NCBI RefSeq assembly: GCF_000003605.2
Contig: NW_003151267.1
Coordinates: 150,332-214,331, forward strand
From: Saccoglossus kowalevskii
Taxonomy: Eukaryota; Hemichordata; Enteropneusta; Harrimaniidae
Direction of reading: 5' to 3'
DNA: 64,000 nucleotides
A model generated the notes under the pieces. It was not told where the DNA came from and ran no database searches. It saw only the letters and a list, made by a program, of their open reading frames with translations. The translations under genes were made by a program, and so were the position numbers. Below, piece after piece: positions 1-13,763 of the stretch. Position 1 is the stretch's first letter. Each line of letters begins with the position of its first letter.

Positions 1-1427
1 TGCATTATGGGTTTGTTTGGATACTAAGCATGGCATGTGGCGAAGTTAACCTTCTAATTTACGTGTTGTTATTAATATATGTCAAATGACTCAGAACAAA
101 TAGATGTATGCCTTTAAACCACACCATGCTATACCTAATTTTCGTTTGATTTTACCGAATGTCATTCAAGGCACAATAGCAGTTGTAAAATAACTCGTGA
201 TCCTGTGTAGTACCTGACCAAACACAAAAAGAAAATTGTGAACCGAGTTATCGGAAACATTTGATTCAATGTTTTTTTTAAGAGGGAGAGGAAATTAAAT
301 AATAATAACCAAGCAGTTTATTTAGTGCACGAGCCGTCAAGCACGGTCTAATAAATAGAACTTTTTTTTATTTTCCGCTGATTTATATTACATTGAGGGG
401 GTCGAAGATTGTGACGTAAATGTGTTTCCCCGACCTTTATTGTTGCTATCGCTGTGCAACAGTAAGCTTTTTGACAACACATGGCATTGCGAGGACCAAT
501 CAACTATAGCAATGGTATTTTTTGTAAATTAAACGTTTTGTATTGTGCCGGCAGAGGAGTATAATAGTTTTCACAGAGATGAGGTAATAGTATAATTCAT
601 GATATGATTTGATTTGTCGGACGAAAAAAAAAAACGAGGACATACTTAATCGAAAAAGTATGTTGGTTTGAATGATTGACAATTGAAGGTTGTGGCACAG
701 GGTCGCCAGCCAATGGCTCTACAAATGTGTCTGTTTGCAAATATGAATGAAAGATATATCATCTTACCAATATCACGCGATGTATTTATATTTGCGTTGA
801 TTTGAACATGATGTAATTCTGCTAACATATATGCGTCTGGTTAAATTTATATGCAACCGTTTCAGTTATAGTGGCGTTTGAAAATGTATTCAGCGAGAAG
901 AAGATGACTTTAAAAAAAAGTAGTATTTAAATGAAGTTGCTCCCGGCATTGCAGTGCTCGTCTTTGCGTCGTTCAGTATACAGTCATCTATTTAATATTT
1001 TTGATGCAGTTTTGCTATAGGACTTAGTCAAAAAGTACGTTTTATGGCCGTCATTTGTGATTCGCATTATAGGAACTAGATCTTATTGTGATTCAAAGAT
1101 TCAATAAAAATCATTTTTAATCTACATCGTCAATATTAAGAGAAACTAGTTTTAGATGCGCAATTGCTGAGCAAGCCAATACATGTATACAGTTGATTGT
1201 GTTTCCATAGTAATCCGTATCGATATTTTTGGAGTTAAATACTGACTAAAGATGAAATATGAATAATTATTAATATTTTTAATGTATGTTAAGTTGTTGA
1301 AAGCATTGGAATATGTTTTATCATGAACTAAAAACTATTGCAACACAAAACTAAGTTTTTTTGTTTTTTTATGGAAAAGTCACAACATCTGACACGCATG
1401 AGCACTGGGTATGTCGATACGTGACTC

Positions 1428-1508
1428 TCACTGCGCATGCGTGTAAGTGTTTTTTATTTGTCATCGAATACTGTTTGTGTGCAGCAAAAACAATACGAAT
1501 TTTTTACG
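1428..1508 (+). repeat. Dispersed repeat, copy 1 (partner at 20.56 kb)
   Basis: This stretch matches 20556-20632 in the same orientation. Both contain GCATGCGT, then TTTTTTAT, then CGAATACTGTTT, then TGTG followed by GCAAA, with small insertions and deletions between the blocks. The ordered blocks make chance unlikely. No terminal repeats or coding potential were seen, so the element class is unknown. The GCATGCG core also resembles an NRF1 site, so some of the similarity could be regulatory rather than transposon-derived. Confidence 0.5.
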
Positions 1509-4246
1509 ATTTTGTCAACTACATACATTATTACGCAACGTGAACAAAATTGAAACATATGTTTTCGTTCATACAGCTTCTTTAAATGCACAAACCACTC
1601 AATTGAAAGGTAACATCTCCGCGGAGTATACGAAACAAATTTAACAGAAATCGTTTTTTAATGCCACGATGTTTATTCATTAATCTGAAGTTAAAAATTA
1701 ATATGCACCTGCCAACTCTGACCTAGTTTCAAGAACGCATGCGCAAACATAATACCAACAACTGTATTTTCCACTGAAGTTAAGGGTGCATCTGACAGTT
1801 TACTGACTTTCTCAGAAATAGAATAATAGTGCTAAGATCGTGAGTAACACGATGTGGTATGTTTGTCTATATGTTGCTACTACAAACACCAACTACCAAA
1901 ATAAAAACAAGAACGAAAAAAAAAGCTGTTATCGAACAACAGTGATCTTTAATGGTATTGCCTGCGCAGCTACGATGAGGCCACACGTGACACTCTGATC
2001 TCAACATGTATGCACTATTTATAGTTTTTTTTTCTCTCAACGAGGGGATTTAGTTGAAACTCCAAACCCCCGAGGCGTTAATCCACCATTTAAGATAGAG
2101 GATTAAATGGCTTAGTAGGACATAAATACAGCCAGGTAATAACCTACAATTCAGTGTATGGGATGTCTGCATGCAATTGGCAGAATTAAATTACATTCAT
2201 CAATCATAGCCTGCGTTGTCTGCTTCCCAATGCACCGTCGCATTCTAATTACTTCTATAACATAAAAGAAGGCACGTGGCGACCAACATATAGTGTTTGC
2301 TTTCAGCTCTTGTCACGATGTCAGATTTCTTGTTTTGTTTTAAACACTGGCTCACAGAGCACTGGAACTAAACTACTGTACCATTGGCGGTCATAAATAA
2401 ACTATTTGCACATTTTAGATATTCACTAATTATAGTACCCCATCCGCTCATATACGGCACACTGAGTCGACGCGCACCCTATTCTGACGTCACTGGCAGC
2501 CATTTTCTTTTTGGGTAGCGACGTATGCAAATCGTGTGCGATAAAATGTGCGCAGATAGTCAAGTGAAAGAACGAGCAACGTCCTAGACAGTCAGACTCA
2601 TGATTAATCAACGCCAGTACGAAATTACCACGCGGCCATTCGATTGAATGTGTATCTCAATCTCTTCGCAAATTAAATACATGTCTCTCTGATCAGGGTC
2701 AATTTTATGGCAGAAACACAAATTCGGGCAAACGTAATTTGTTGCGACGGGCAACGCTCAGACTCAATTGACTGAATGATAGATTGTGATCGGTTGTCAA
2801 GATTCACCGTTCTGGTAGATGAGATGAATCTCCCCCTTGGAAAGAAATAGAAGAAGTAGCTAACTTTTCTAGAGACCGACGAAATGTCGACGCATGCCAG
2901 ATAAGGTAACCACAGGTCATCACGAGAACTACAAAAAATCATTCCGCACACTATGTCGTTCATGCCTATAACTGGTTTCTTGAACGTAATCAATCAGCTG
3001 AACGATTGATAGGTCTGAGTTAGGGGAGATTAGATAAATGCTCGTGTCATAGAGGACATTCATGTTCCCCAGAACCACGCGCTTTTTTGTTGCAACCGTG
3101 ACAATTGTCATGCTTATTTTACTGTTTTTTTTTATGTTTTCGGCGACGAATTGGACATTCAAAGGTTTGATTGAAACCAAACAATCTTCACCGAGTTCCT
3201 ATTCGGAAATATCAGTGAACATGTATTGATCAGAAAAGTCAGTCTTCAATTAAAGTCCGTACAACTGCGGCGATTCGAGCACAAGTCGGCGTGTATCTAT
3301 TTACTGTTGTTATCAGAGTACTCCCGAATCAACAGAATTACCTTCAAAATCTAAATATACATTCCTATTAAATGTGAAAGTACTGGCCTGGAAATGTAAA
3401 GAAATGAAAATTACGACGATTTCTGTCGTATCACAGAATAAAATTAGCATCGATCGCGTACGAGAGCTCGTCTAATCGGCGAACGTGTCCTTCCCAACAT
3501 GGCACCACTACTATATCACGTCAAATTTACGCGTTATGTTTAAATTGGCAGCTGGCTGTTCACAGAGACGGGTATCTTTTTCATATAATTATTGACAAAA
3601 AAATATGATTCAAATATCGCTAACCGAAGCGAACATTCTACAAAGAAAGGCCGATAGAATTTCATCACGACATCGTAAATACGCCCGGGATATAGAACAG
3701 ATTATTCAAAAGAAGAAATTGCTCTTCATTGCGAAATATATTAACCACCAGCCAGCGAGAAGCAAAGAAATCATATCACACGTCTGAATACAATAAACTG
3801 CTAAATCAGAACGTCGAGCCATCTGAATCAAGCTGTAAATACGTTTGTTTAATTTGACAAAGCGCCTAGGATAAAAAAAAAACACGTCATTTTGGAAACG
3901 CGAAGCTTGTGCTACGGAACCGTTGTAATTGAAAGGGAACTTAAATAAATTAGCATATGTATGACGTCGAAATGTACACAGTAAAGGTATTTCATTACGC
4001 TAATTGAATAGACATAGATAGCATCAATCTTTTCCACTGAAACAGTTACCGGGGGTAGAAAATATCAATCGCCTTAAATACGTGTTTCCTTTGAGGTACG
4101 TCTCAATTAAAGATTCTTATTTATGTGATACGTTTTTTTTTTTTTTTTTTTCAAATTATATGGATTTTATATACGAGAGAATGTATTCTCGATACCGCCT
4201 CAATATTAATTTACTGTAATACTCGCCTTCGTGTGCCTTCACCCGT

Positions 4247-4264
4247 TATATATATATATATATA
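4247..4264. repeat. (TA)n microsatellite
   Basis: Nine consecutive TA dinucleotides, immediately left of the TTAA-flanked element at 4284. Confidence 0.9.
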
Positions 4265-4283
4265 GTTTTTTTTCTCAGTTTTA

Positions 4284-4393
4284 TTAAAAGGCGTGTTCGA
4301 AATTTATGTAAACAAACAATGTATATTTACATGCATTGTGTACGTCGCTATGAGTTCCATATCGAACAGAACGCGTCGACCACCGCCCTTTAA
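4284..4393. mobile_element. TTAA-flanked MITE, copy 1 (5' end internally deleted)
   Basis: This 110-bp element is bounded by TTAA at 4284-4287 and 4390-4393. Its right end, read inward on the minus strand, begins TTAA-AGGGCGGTGGTCG, the same terminal inverted repeat as the copy at 62627-62759. The interior (TGTAAACAAACAATGTA, then TTGTGTACGT, GCTATGAGT and ATATCGAA) aligns with that copy along its whole length. The left end lacks roughly 19 bases of the terminal repeat. TTAA target duplication and short length suggest a non-autonomous piggyBac-like element. No transposase is present. Confidence 0.75.
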
Positions 4394-6210
4394 GCTTGAG
4401 TACTCCGGCTCTAGTGAGCGCCATTTTCCTTCAAAAGGAACACAACATGAACGGATGGGCACTTGGTAATAGTTGGAGTATTCAGATACGTGCAATAACG
4501 TTTTGGAATGTGACATGTACTTATGAACGGCAATAAGCATTTCACTTAAGTTTCTGAAAAATATCCTAGAACATATCAATTAGGCAATGAACTAATGTAG
4601 GCAGTCGTTATTTCACCTGCTATATCGAATACGATGGGCACTATCTTAAACTAAACACATAGACCCTGAACAACCCATAAATGACATGATTTCTTTCAAA
4701 TTTCAAATAATATTTGCAATTAAAGCAATTTGATGAAATTTGGAAAATCAAACTTAGGTTATCTGTGCTACAGGCATGCGCATTGTGCACATTGTATCTT
4801 GAGTTTCCCGTAGCATGGCGGTATTTGAATAAGCAGTCGTCAGCCAATCTTACAAAACAGTGGGCATACGACCGGCTAAAGACTAAAGTCGGAAACAGTG
4901 AAGTGAATATTTTCCTTGGTCCATACAATCAATCAGAAGTCTTTTTTTTTTTAATTTGCATGTTAGCTATGATTTACGGCCGTGCTTTTAACTCACATCC
5001 TTCAACGTATTAGATTTTAATGGAAAGGCAAATATTGGATCTATGTTCGCATATTTTCTGTGCATTTTCATATTAAAAATCAAAAGTTGTGATCAATATC
5101 ATCTTGTAAATAAATAAAAATGAAATTATTAGCGATACCAAAGTTGTTTCAATAACGTGGTCTACTGTACAAGTCTGGTCAGTTTGACTACGTGCTCGCA
5201 CCGATTGTTTTTTTTTCTTCTTGGTGGAACGCGTGTATGGTGACTAACCTGTCCTTTCGACCCCACAAAATGAATATTGACGAATTGCCAATGATATGAA
5301 TGCTGGCGGCGTAAATGTACGTGAACAAATGGAAAGTGATCAGTGTGACGCAATATTATTTTGGAATGATGATATACAGAGTCACGTATCTAGCCCCGGG
5401 GAAAGCATTACCGCGTTACTTTTTTACCTTTACTCTTTTGTTCAACAAAAGATCGAGTTTGTTTCAGGAGATTCTTATTGCGTGATTTTTTTTTCAAGGA
5501 CACAATACAAACGGAAGAGTCACTGCACTCAAACATCCTGAATCGTCTCACTTTGCCTAAATACGCACTTAGTCTGTTTTCCGCCAGCTACAATTCACCG
5601 AGTTCATGCCAAAACAATGCTAAATGTTATCAAGAATGGAGCAAACACCGTCCCGATGATTGCGACAGTCTCTTGCAGACCCGCTCAATCATAACACCGA
5701 TTGGTGCGCCGTATTGCCTTATTATGCGCACATCAGCGGGACCTATACGTACATTTGGCATGGTGATCCTTCATAGGACCTGCAAACCTAATATCAGCCA
5801 AACGCGGTGCCTCTAATACGTAAGGAAGTCGAGTGTAAGTTGCGAACAATTGGAAGCTTACTATTGCCTAGGATTGACACAAATGTATGGTTGCTATGAT
5901 CGAAGATGTGAAGTACATTTAAAATGAAGCCTATAGTTAGTGTAAGAATTTAGTTGCTGTAGGAAGAAATAACGTGCGCGTTCCTACTGGAAGCACATGC
6001 TAAGCGCGATCGCCAGGAATACATATAATCATCGATGGAAAACATCACTTCAACACTCACCTCTGTTTCCTTGGGACAGCTTTTTTTCGACGCGGCGATG
6101 CTAACACTCTGTCAGCAGTTTTAAAATTGAATTTCGGCGATGCCTGCTTTTACGGATGTTTACCACTCAAAACTCCTACACGGATGCATCAATGTTCTCA
6201 CATAATAACC

Positions 6211-6222
6211 TGCGCATGCGCA
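6211..6222. promoter_or_regulatory. NRF1-type palindrome TGCGCATGCGCA
   Basis: A perfect 12-bp palindrome identical to the optimal NRF1 (nuclear respiratory factor 1) consensus YGCGCAYGCGCR. In animals such sites are typical of CpG-rich promoters. No start codon or gene with support lies next to it, so promoter function is only inferred. Related cores occur at about 1432, 1735 and 39344. Confidence 0.4.
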
Positions 6223-9200
6223 CAATTAGCGTCATTTGTCACTTTTTTTCTGCGAAAGCAAGTGAAATTTACATCGCTGGCAATCAAGACAACATACATG
6301 CATTTACGGGCTGCCTCCGTCAGACACGTCCGCCTTATTTACCTCTCAGATTGTTTTACAGTCCCAGCGTTGAATTTCAGAGAATTTAGCTAAATTTACA
6401 GCGCATAACTCCAAGTGGAGTAAAAAACAATGCCAATGAAACTCATAAGTTTATACTATGCTGATCAGATTACAACACCAATTATTGAATTAGCATAATT
6501 AAATTAAAATAAATTAAATTAAACAAATAACCATCACTGAGTTTATTATTATCACAACTTGAATTGTGCATTTTGAATACATCGCAAACAATTTTAAACT
6601 CACAATATCCATGTGTATTTAGGGCTGTTATTATTTGACACACGAATTCCTTTGACGCAACCTTCTAAAAATCATTGGTCACGTGGTTTACTATGCTAAT
6701 AAACAAGAAACCACAAAAATAATATTAAACATGAATTTTACCCAATACAATCTCACTGTAAGATACATTATTCATAGGACTCGGAGCACGGATTCCGATT
6801 CGAATGAAGCTCGTGTTACTGTGTCAAGTAATACACCGTAACTGTTGTCACAGTGATGCCGATATTTCACACTATTTCGAGTTTGTTGACTCGTTTGTTG
6901 CTCATCGTATACGCTATTTTGCATTTGAAAAAAAAAAAATAATTTCTATCCGTATCGATCCCCCTTTCAGATTGCAGTTGAATCCATTGAAGCGGCGCTT
7001 TGATTTGCTCTCGCGTACTAATCTACGTGAGAGTAATTTGTCACATCACTTGCCGCTTTACAAGTTTATTATCACAAAAATAGACCGCATAGAAAATTGT
7101 TTTTACAAAGTGAAACATATAGTACCAATTGCTTCGAATTTGTTAACAGTAGAGTGGCCTTCAGGTTAGAACTGAGAATTGATAATATTATTTATACTGG
7201 TCATGAATCCAATTATTCAAAAGTAATATAATAATAGAAAAAAACGCATTCTCAAGACAGTGTACATACAATTCTACACTCTAGCAAAGAAATAGGTAAT
7301 GCGCGCAAAATCCCGCCCAAATTTTTGCTTTAACGAATGACACGTGTCACGTTACCGTGAATTTAATGAAAAAAAAAATTGTGGAATATTTTTTGTTTTG
7401 TTTTTTGGCGGGAAATGCCACTGTTTCCAGTCGTCTGATAGACTACCGGATAGATAAGACGCAATGTACATGCAATTGTCTTACATCACTTACGACAGCA
7501 CGTATGTCATCCGTACTGGAGGCGCCTGCATAATTACCTACTATAGATAAGCAATCATATGGGAAAGAGCGGGTTAAATGGTTTATATGCGCATCATTGA
7601 ATTAAATACTGCTAGCAAAACACACAACAGTTTTGACGTTGCATCGAGGTAATTTCGGGCTGTCGTATAACTACGATGTAGTATAGGAAGTTGAAACGGA
7701 GAGAAGCATGCTCGGCCATAGCCATAGGTGAAACAACGGCGTTCAAGTAAGAACGGGAGATATTCATAGTCCGGGTCGTTCACTCCCCAATGATCGCTAA
7801 ACAACGCTGTAGCTTTCAAAGGCGCAGATCGACGGCAGCTAATATATAGGTCTAATAAAGACAGTTTAATCTCGCTGCTATCAGTTTCAATTAAATATAC
7901 GACACGGAGATATATAACCTGGGCTCAGATGTTTTCAATTTTGGGAGGCGTATAAGTGCGCTTGACTATCTGTGGACGAGATAGGTAGTTTACTGGTCCG
8001 ATCGTTGTTGAAAGTGAACGTATTAGACTGGTCGTATAATCTTTGAAAACAATTATATCAATTAAGAACAGTGATACCGACAACAACGAAAATATATATT
8101 GAAGTATAAGCACAATAATGTGGTTATTCATTCTAGCCAAAGTATTAATAAACTTCAACACAAATTCACTGATGTGAAGAATATACGCTAACGTAATTTG
8201 AATAATTGAATTAGAAATTGATTCATTTTCAGATCTAGAGAATTTGATAAATGTTAACTAACATGACTGGAAAGTAAAATAACAACTGAGCATGTCGCCA
8301 ATTAGTGTGCACACCGCGAATTTCAACGAAGGATTCTTATTGGGTTTCGAATAATTAAATATCAAGCCTAATATAATTTTTTATAATTTATAATAAGCTT
8401 GCTAATAGTACGATTTCCGCACCAATGAATGTTTGTGCCAGCATTATATTACAATAAATATATATTACTTATGCATAGCATTGTTTTGTTAAAATTACAG
8501 AAAATTATTCAGTATATAATCATCCTTTCTCTACGAAATGAGATTTTCCAGAATGTCCAGATATTACATTAGATATACATCTTCCGCAGAGAATTAAAAA
8601 CAAACGTGAGTTACATCTTCCCCTGGTATTTTAACTGAAAAGCGGTATGTCTAACCGATTTTTCTAAAGGGAGCACGCGTCATGTATACATGTAGATTAC
8701 CCGCAGCCTCTGGCTCACATGCTCGGCCTACTAATGGATTTGTTCGGCTTCGTGTTAGGCTGGTAAGCCACAGGGTTGCATGCGCATCAACACTGCATAA
8801 CACAGCGCAATGAAATCCGTTACGTATAGAACGCCACTGCCCTGAGTCTGACAGTTCATCGCTTTACACAAGTGCATTGATATGGACATCATAAACGAAG
8901 GGAAGGAAGAGTCAATTTCCTGTCACACACTTATATGAAATGGGTATGCGAGCGTAACTCATGATCTGATTTCCTGTTGAAATATACAACAGTCACATTT
9001 CCACGTAGGAAATGAACAATAAGCAATGTAATTGAACAAAGCACTTAACAAATTACTCATACATTGTACTCATTAATTCAAGTGGTCTGAAATGTACAAC
9101 TACACTTTATTAAACTATGCGCCATAAATTTTGATAAGAGATCCGTCTCGCGTGACTTCAGATAGACAGATAAACGTGAACTGGTCGCTAAGACACATTC

Positions 9201-12200
9201 CCTTACACGACGTATTGTAAAACATTGTTCCGGGTGGAAAACCCGCCGTATTTGCTTTACAAATTATGCGCACGTTGTGTTTGTGTCAACTCAGTTTCAA
9301 TATTCTGGTAAAAGCGCGTAAAAGTCAAGTGATATTTTGTCCGGGTGTGTCATCAAATCTGTCATTTTGTGAATCCTCTTTAGCAGACACTATTGTTATA
9401 ATCCCTAAACATAATTCAAACTTCGTCTTGGTATATTTGATTTGAAGTGTAAGTTCATGATTTTACAGAAATTGTACAACTCACGAATGACCGTGCGAAT
9501 GACCACATAATCAAAAGCTGCATGTAGAGTAGCGGAGAGAGGTACTTTCTAGTATACGCGCATGGACTCATGGGAAAGAGATTGACTCACAACGGAAAAA
9601 AAACAAGAATGTATTCTATTCATAATAATGTTTAAATCCCTTTTCTGTGCGTGTTCACCTAATATGGGGAAATGGACATGCACAGAAACTTCTCGATGTG
9701 TGAAAACGTCTTGTATGACATCATCAGCAGTAATAAATCACTGAACTGAATTGTTTAATGACGCTTAACGTAGAAGGTCATTTAGAATTTTGGGGAAAGG
9801 GTTACTAGGTAACATGTAATATTTAAATTAGCATATAAGTGTTTAGTGGTGTTACTAGCAAACACAGAACATTCTGTGTGGTACCAAGCTATTATTTGGA
9901 AAGTGTAACCAAGGATATGCAACAAATGCATAATAATCCTTAATAAACATTTGAATCAGTTTCTAGATATTAGGAGATATTTTCCCCAGTAAAAATCAAT
10001 GATAAGGAGTTCCAACAACTACCGGAAAGACTGCCATGTATTGATATTGATATTGTTATATCTAATTATTCTCATTTCAAAATTATACTGTTTGCAACGT
10101 AAGGACACACTGTCATTTATGAATAGCCTCTTACCTCCATAAGGAACTGAAAGTTGAAATTTGATTTAAGCTACACGGTCAAAATAGTTCTTGATAAACT
10201 TGAAGTATACGGCAAAATCCTACTTAAGTATATCATTTTGTTGGAGGGCTAACTTGACATTTTATTTTTCTGAAATCATGTCCTAAACTATACTTAACTT
10301 GCAGGGAATACATTTAAGCATTCATGCATGGTGCCATCGAACGTGTTGTTGGTAGTCGTTATTGGCGTTTGGCGTAAGCGTATACTAATGATTGACTATT
10401 TATCAGTCACTGCATCAACAGCTTGTAGGTTACATCGTTTTTGGTTTATAGCGTGCGCGGTTCCCAGCTCACGAGTACCCACTCTACCCAGATACGGAAT
10501 CTCAGGATTTCTTGATGTCTAGATTTTTTAAACCTAATATTATACTGGCCAGTTGCTCTCTGGTGGATAATTTTAGTTTTCATTACAATACTGGCTACGA
10601 ATAAGAATGAACAATAATGACGGATATGATGACGTGCCCAGCCATATCTATCAAGTGACACAGTATATTGAGCTGTAGTATCAAAGCACCATATACCACG
10701 AATGGCAAATTGTTTTGATAAGAATTATGTTACATCATAAAAAAATAGACGATGGATCAATAGCTACTTGTGACATTTTCCCGAGCTTATCGGTAAATAG
10801 AATAAACGACATAATGTTTTAACGAGCATATTCGTTATTGAAAGAAATAATTATTTTTATTAATTTGCATAATAATATTGGGATATTGAATTTCTCTCAC
10901 AACCTAATTACCATCCTGTAATAGAATATATCCTGTTCTTCGAAAGCACGTTTCATTGTCACGAATATGTTGGTGTTTATATACAGAGACATTTTAGTCG
11001 GGAATTAACTAAAAAAATCGACTAACTTTATAGCAACTGCAAATCCAGCAAAAAGGTTCGATCGTAGACATGAAAAATGATAACTTCTGACTGTTTTCGT
11101 TTGACACGGCATTACAATGTTGCTATCGAATATGTACGGAGAATTTTAGGTAATGTGTTCATTGAATGATAAACTTGACTGCGATGGAGTTGGACAAGAA
11201 CACCTCTCCTGCACTTTCATTTGAATATGTTGATTCGACTATCGCATCGAAACCTGTGTGTGATGCCAGTAGAAAAAAAAATGTCACGTCCAGCGTGGTA
11301 GTTGAATAACACAACCTCTAACGCTGCAATAACTATCAGCCATGACGTCAACGATCGTTTGAATTCCAAAAAAAGATTGATCCACGCCATCGAAGATAAG
11401 GCCATGTGCATGTGATATTGCTAGCGACCTCTTCAACAAAGTTCACGATATTCTTCTTCCTTTGCATTAAAGTGTCTCCATAAAACGGCAGTGAATTGTT
11501 GCAACATTTTAATTGGATAAGGCAATATTTATCTAAGTGTCCATTGTGACGGGTTTTAATTCAAGCGCCCGGGGGATGCATCTTTACAAAAAGCAAGGCA
11601 TTCACAGGGGATTTCAAAGTATTCAAATACAACTCACTGTGACATTAATATCACCTGACTTTGATCCTAAGTGTATAGCAAAATGTTTCTTTCATCGCCA
11701 ATCAATTCATTGAGTAGACGTAATAAGCATTGTAGCCCCATTTATGTTATTAAGTTAAATAACTGTCAACCACTTAATATTCGCGAAAGCAGTTATCATC
11801 GGCTTTTCAACGAATTTCCATAATTTCGTATAGTTGTCAATTAGCTGGATTTATGTAGCAAAACGAATTTTAAATGTGCTTTTCATTTTTGAAATTCCCA
11901 AAGATATATATACTAGCAAAAAGTAAATACTGTGCTGGGGCCATCGAATGATTCGTCGTTTTCCAAACACGTGATATTTTAACACTGAAAAGAAACATTT
12001 TCTGATATCGATTGTTATAAACAAAAGCAGCAAGCTCGATTTCGAATCCTCGGAATCGTGAGCGATTTACATTATATTTTTCTTAATTGCAATAGTTTTA
12101 CTCCATTAGGCATGCGTTTCCCATGTTACAATTTGTGACATCTTTCACCAATACTCCTGGGTCAGTGCAATCAACGTATAATCAATCGAGCAGAGAAAAA

Positions 12201-12311
12201 TGGTATGGAAAGTAGTTAAAGTAACTACCCCAGGCAATACATTTGTGGGACATTTATTTTGTTATTAAACGTGAGACACACACACTTAAGTCTAGTTATA
12301 TTGTTTACTTG

Positions 12312-12322
12312 CCCCCCCCCCC
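12312..12322. repeat. Poly-C run
   Basis: Eleven consecutive C residues just outside the T-rich end of the minus-strand SINE. Runs of 12 G occur at 45080-45091 and 61904-61915. Confidence 0.95.
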
Positions 12323-12401
12323 TGTCTTGCAGTAGTAAACCAAACTAGAAACGAGTCAGCGATCTTGAAGTAGAACTCGAAACGCCGAGTTGATTTCAAC
12401 G

Positions 12402-12832
12402 TTTTTTCGTTTGTTTTTGTTTGTTTTTTTAAATATTTTTTGTGCCAGGCGACAGTTCTGGACATTGAGTATCACTGTTGTCTCTCCTGACATTTTTTTT
12501 GTATGTGCAAATTACAAGTGCTAGTGCTGACACATAGTACATTTAGCCACAGAAGTCATATTCATGTTTGGGACTACATGACAGGGCTGTGTGGCCATCT
12601 CTCTGTCAAAAGGCATTTTTTAATGCGCTATCCTGGCGTCAACCAGGCTCTGTCAAACACAAGCACCTGCGAACCTTAACCAAGGGTCCCCCAAAGTCGC
12701 ATTCGTTAGTGAATGAATCTCGGCCAGTGGAATTGGCCTTCCCATTGAGTCTGTGGCACACTCACCCAAGATTGGGTTCGACCCTTTGATGTTCAGCCTA
12801 ATGTAGGATTTGAACTTGGTGGCAGATTAACT
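12402..12832 (-). mobile_element. tRNA-derived SINE, copy 1 (5'-truncated)
   Basis: The minus strand aligns with the SINE at 27269-27703 for most of its length. Shared landmarks are GGCTGAACAT.AAAGGGTCGA, CCATTGAGTCTGT on the opposite strand, the GCGACTTTGG.GG block, CGCCAGGATAGCGCATTAAAA, and the 3' part ending in GGCACAAAAA followed by an A-rich tail (T-rich on plus, 12402-12441). The box B relative sits at about 12807-12816. Sequence upstream of box B does not match, so the promoter box A is missing or badly eroded. This copy cannot direct its own transcription from an intact internal promoter. No clear target-site duplication was found, which fits an older insertion. Confidence 0.85.
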
Positions 12833-13655
12833 GTTATATATATCGAGTCAGGTATCCTTTGCCCGATTTGTTTACGTCCAACGAATCCAATAACTTTGGA
12901 CATGGCAACGTACGAAACCGACATATTCCTGAACATGATACCGCGTATTTGGTAACCTGGGCGGAATGTTCTACGTAAATCTAATATACTTTGAATTTAA
13001 CAGTCGGATGAAAATGTATAACCCACAATCTACCCGGTGCGAGACGATCAAAATAACTAAAAGACAGCACCCGGCTTAATAGTCCACGTTTTCGACACAA
13101 ATGTCACACTATGCAAATGATGTTGACATTTGTTGGATCCTTAAGCGGTTACATCAATTTACTATTAAATATTGGTTTAGGCATAGTCCGGCTCCATACG
13201 GGCAGGTGCAAATCCACAATGTCAAAGTCTGTGTTAAGTAATATAAGTTTACTACATCGTATAATATTTCATATTGTGATCAACATGTTATTTCTAATAA
13301 CGCCACAGCAAGATCTGTAACTCAAAAATCGTGGGGGCTCATTTTTGCATATGTAGGACTGTTATGATCACGATAGAGTAGCAGTCGTCTACGTCAAGCA
13401 TGGTAATTGGAAACCCCTAACTGGAAATGCAGGGTGCGGATCGATATGCATAAGGAGATTAGCGTAGTGCATCTGCTTTCTGTGGTGATAGTGGGTCAGC
13501 GATACATAATAGTTCTATTATATTTGGTGTACAATACGGGCATAGTTGTAGAAAGTCACTTCCTCTTTGCAATCTCAACAAGGTTGATTAATCCCGTCTG
13601 GCGACAGCAGGTGTAGCGAAAGTATCTCACATAGAAACAGTAGGATAGAATAAAC
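12833..13655. other. Non-coding stretch, no gene seen
   Basis: No recognisable gene. One POU octamer ATGCAAAT is at 13111-13118. Two 69-codon frames start within this interval and have no recognisable content. Confidence 0.6.
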
Positions 13656-13763
13656 TTAAATTGCCACGCAGCGCGCGTTCGAATTTAGTGCGAATTTTAC
13701 TCGCGTAATATACGTCGTGCGGGTTCTACGTGACGTCACGGTACGATGACTGCGGTGATTTAA
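13656..13763. mobile_element. TTAA-flanked MITE-like element, copy 2
   Basis: A 108-bp segment with TTAA at 13656-13659 and 13760-13763, close in length to the 110-bp element at 4284. It contains CACGCAGCGCGCGTTCGAA (13665-13683), found as an exact 19-bp inverted match at 25776-25794 and resembling the GCGCAGCGCGTGTTCGAA of the 62627 element. The right half is less similar. A perfect CRE palindrome TGACGTCA lies inside at 13731-13738. Membership is likely but weaker than for the 4284 and 62627 copies. Confidence 0.45.

Larger units (their letters stand above)
1..4283. other. Non-coding AT-rich stretch, no gene seen
   Basis: No reading frame here stands out from chance and no protein family was recognised. 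Visible small features are two NRF1-like sites (GCGCATGCG core, about 1432-1442 and 1735-1745), one perfect CRE palindrome TGACGTCA at 2484-2491, one POU octamer ATGCAAAT at 2525-2532, a T run near 4133-4151 and a short TA repeat at 4247-4264. Part of the 1428-1508 segment recurs at 20.56 kb and is listed separately. Confidence 0.7.
4394..12401. other. Non-coding AT-rich stretch, no gene seen
   Basis: About 8 kb with only chance-length reading frames; the longest is 121 codons near 6804, which is expected at this base composition and matches nothing known. Notable points are a POU octamer at 4954-4961, a perfect NRF1 palindrome at 6211-6222, an A/T-only stretch of repeated ATTAAA at about 6490-6530, another octamer at 10863-10870, a CRE palindrome at 11343-11350 and a run of 11 C at 12312-12322. 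Confidence 0.65.

Noticed and set aside
3381-3410. Sequence resembling miR-1 (TGGAAATGTAAAGAAATG)
   Set aside because: It has an inserted base in the seed and no hairpin partner.
3605-3787. 60-codon Lys/Arg/Glu-rich ORF
   Set aside because: Helical-looking but within chance expectation for length, with no recognised family, splice sites or conservation evidence.
6804-7169. 121-codon ORF
   Set aside because: About one frame of this length is expected by chance in the window at this base composition, and the translation shows no domain.
12568-12789. 73-codon plus-strand ORF
   Set aside because: It lies entirely inside the minus-strand SINE and is a shadow; the same holds for the frames at 27313-27507 and 27529-27741 in the other copy.
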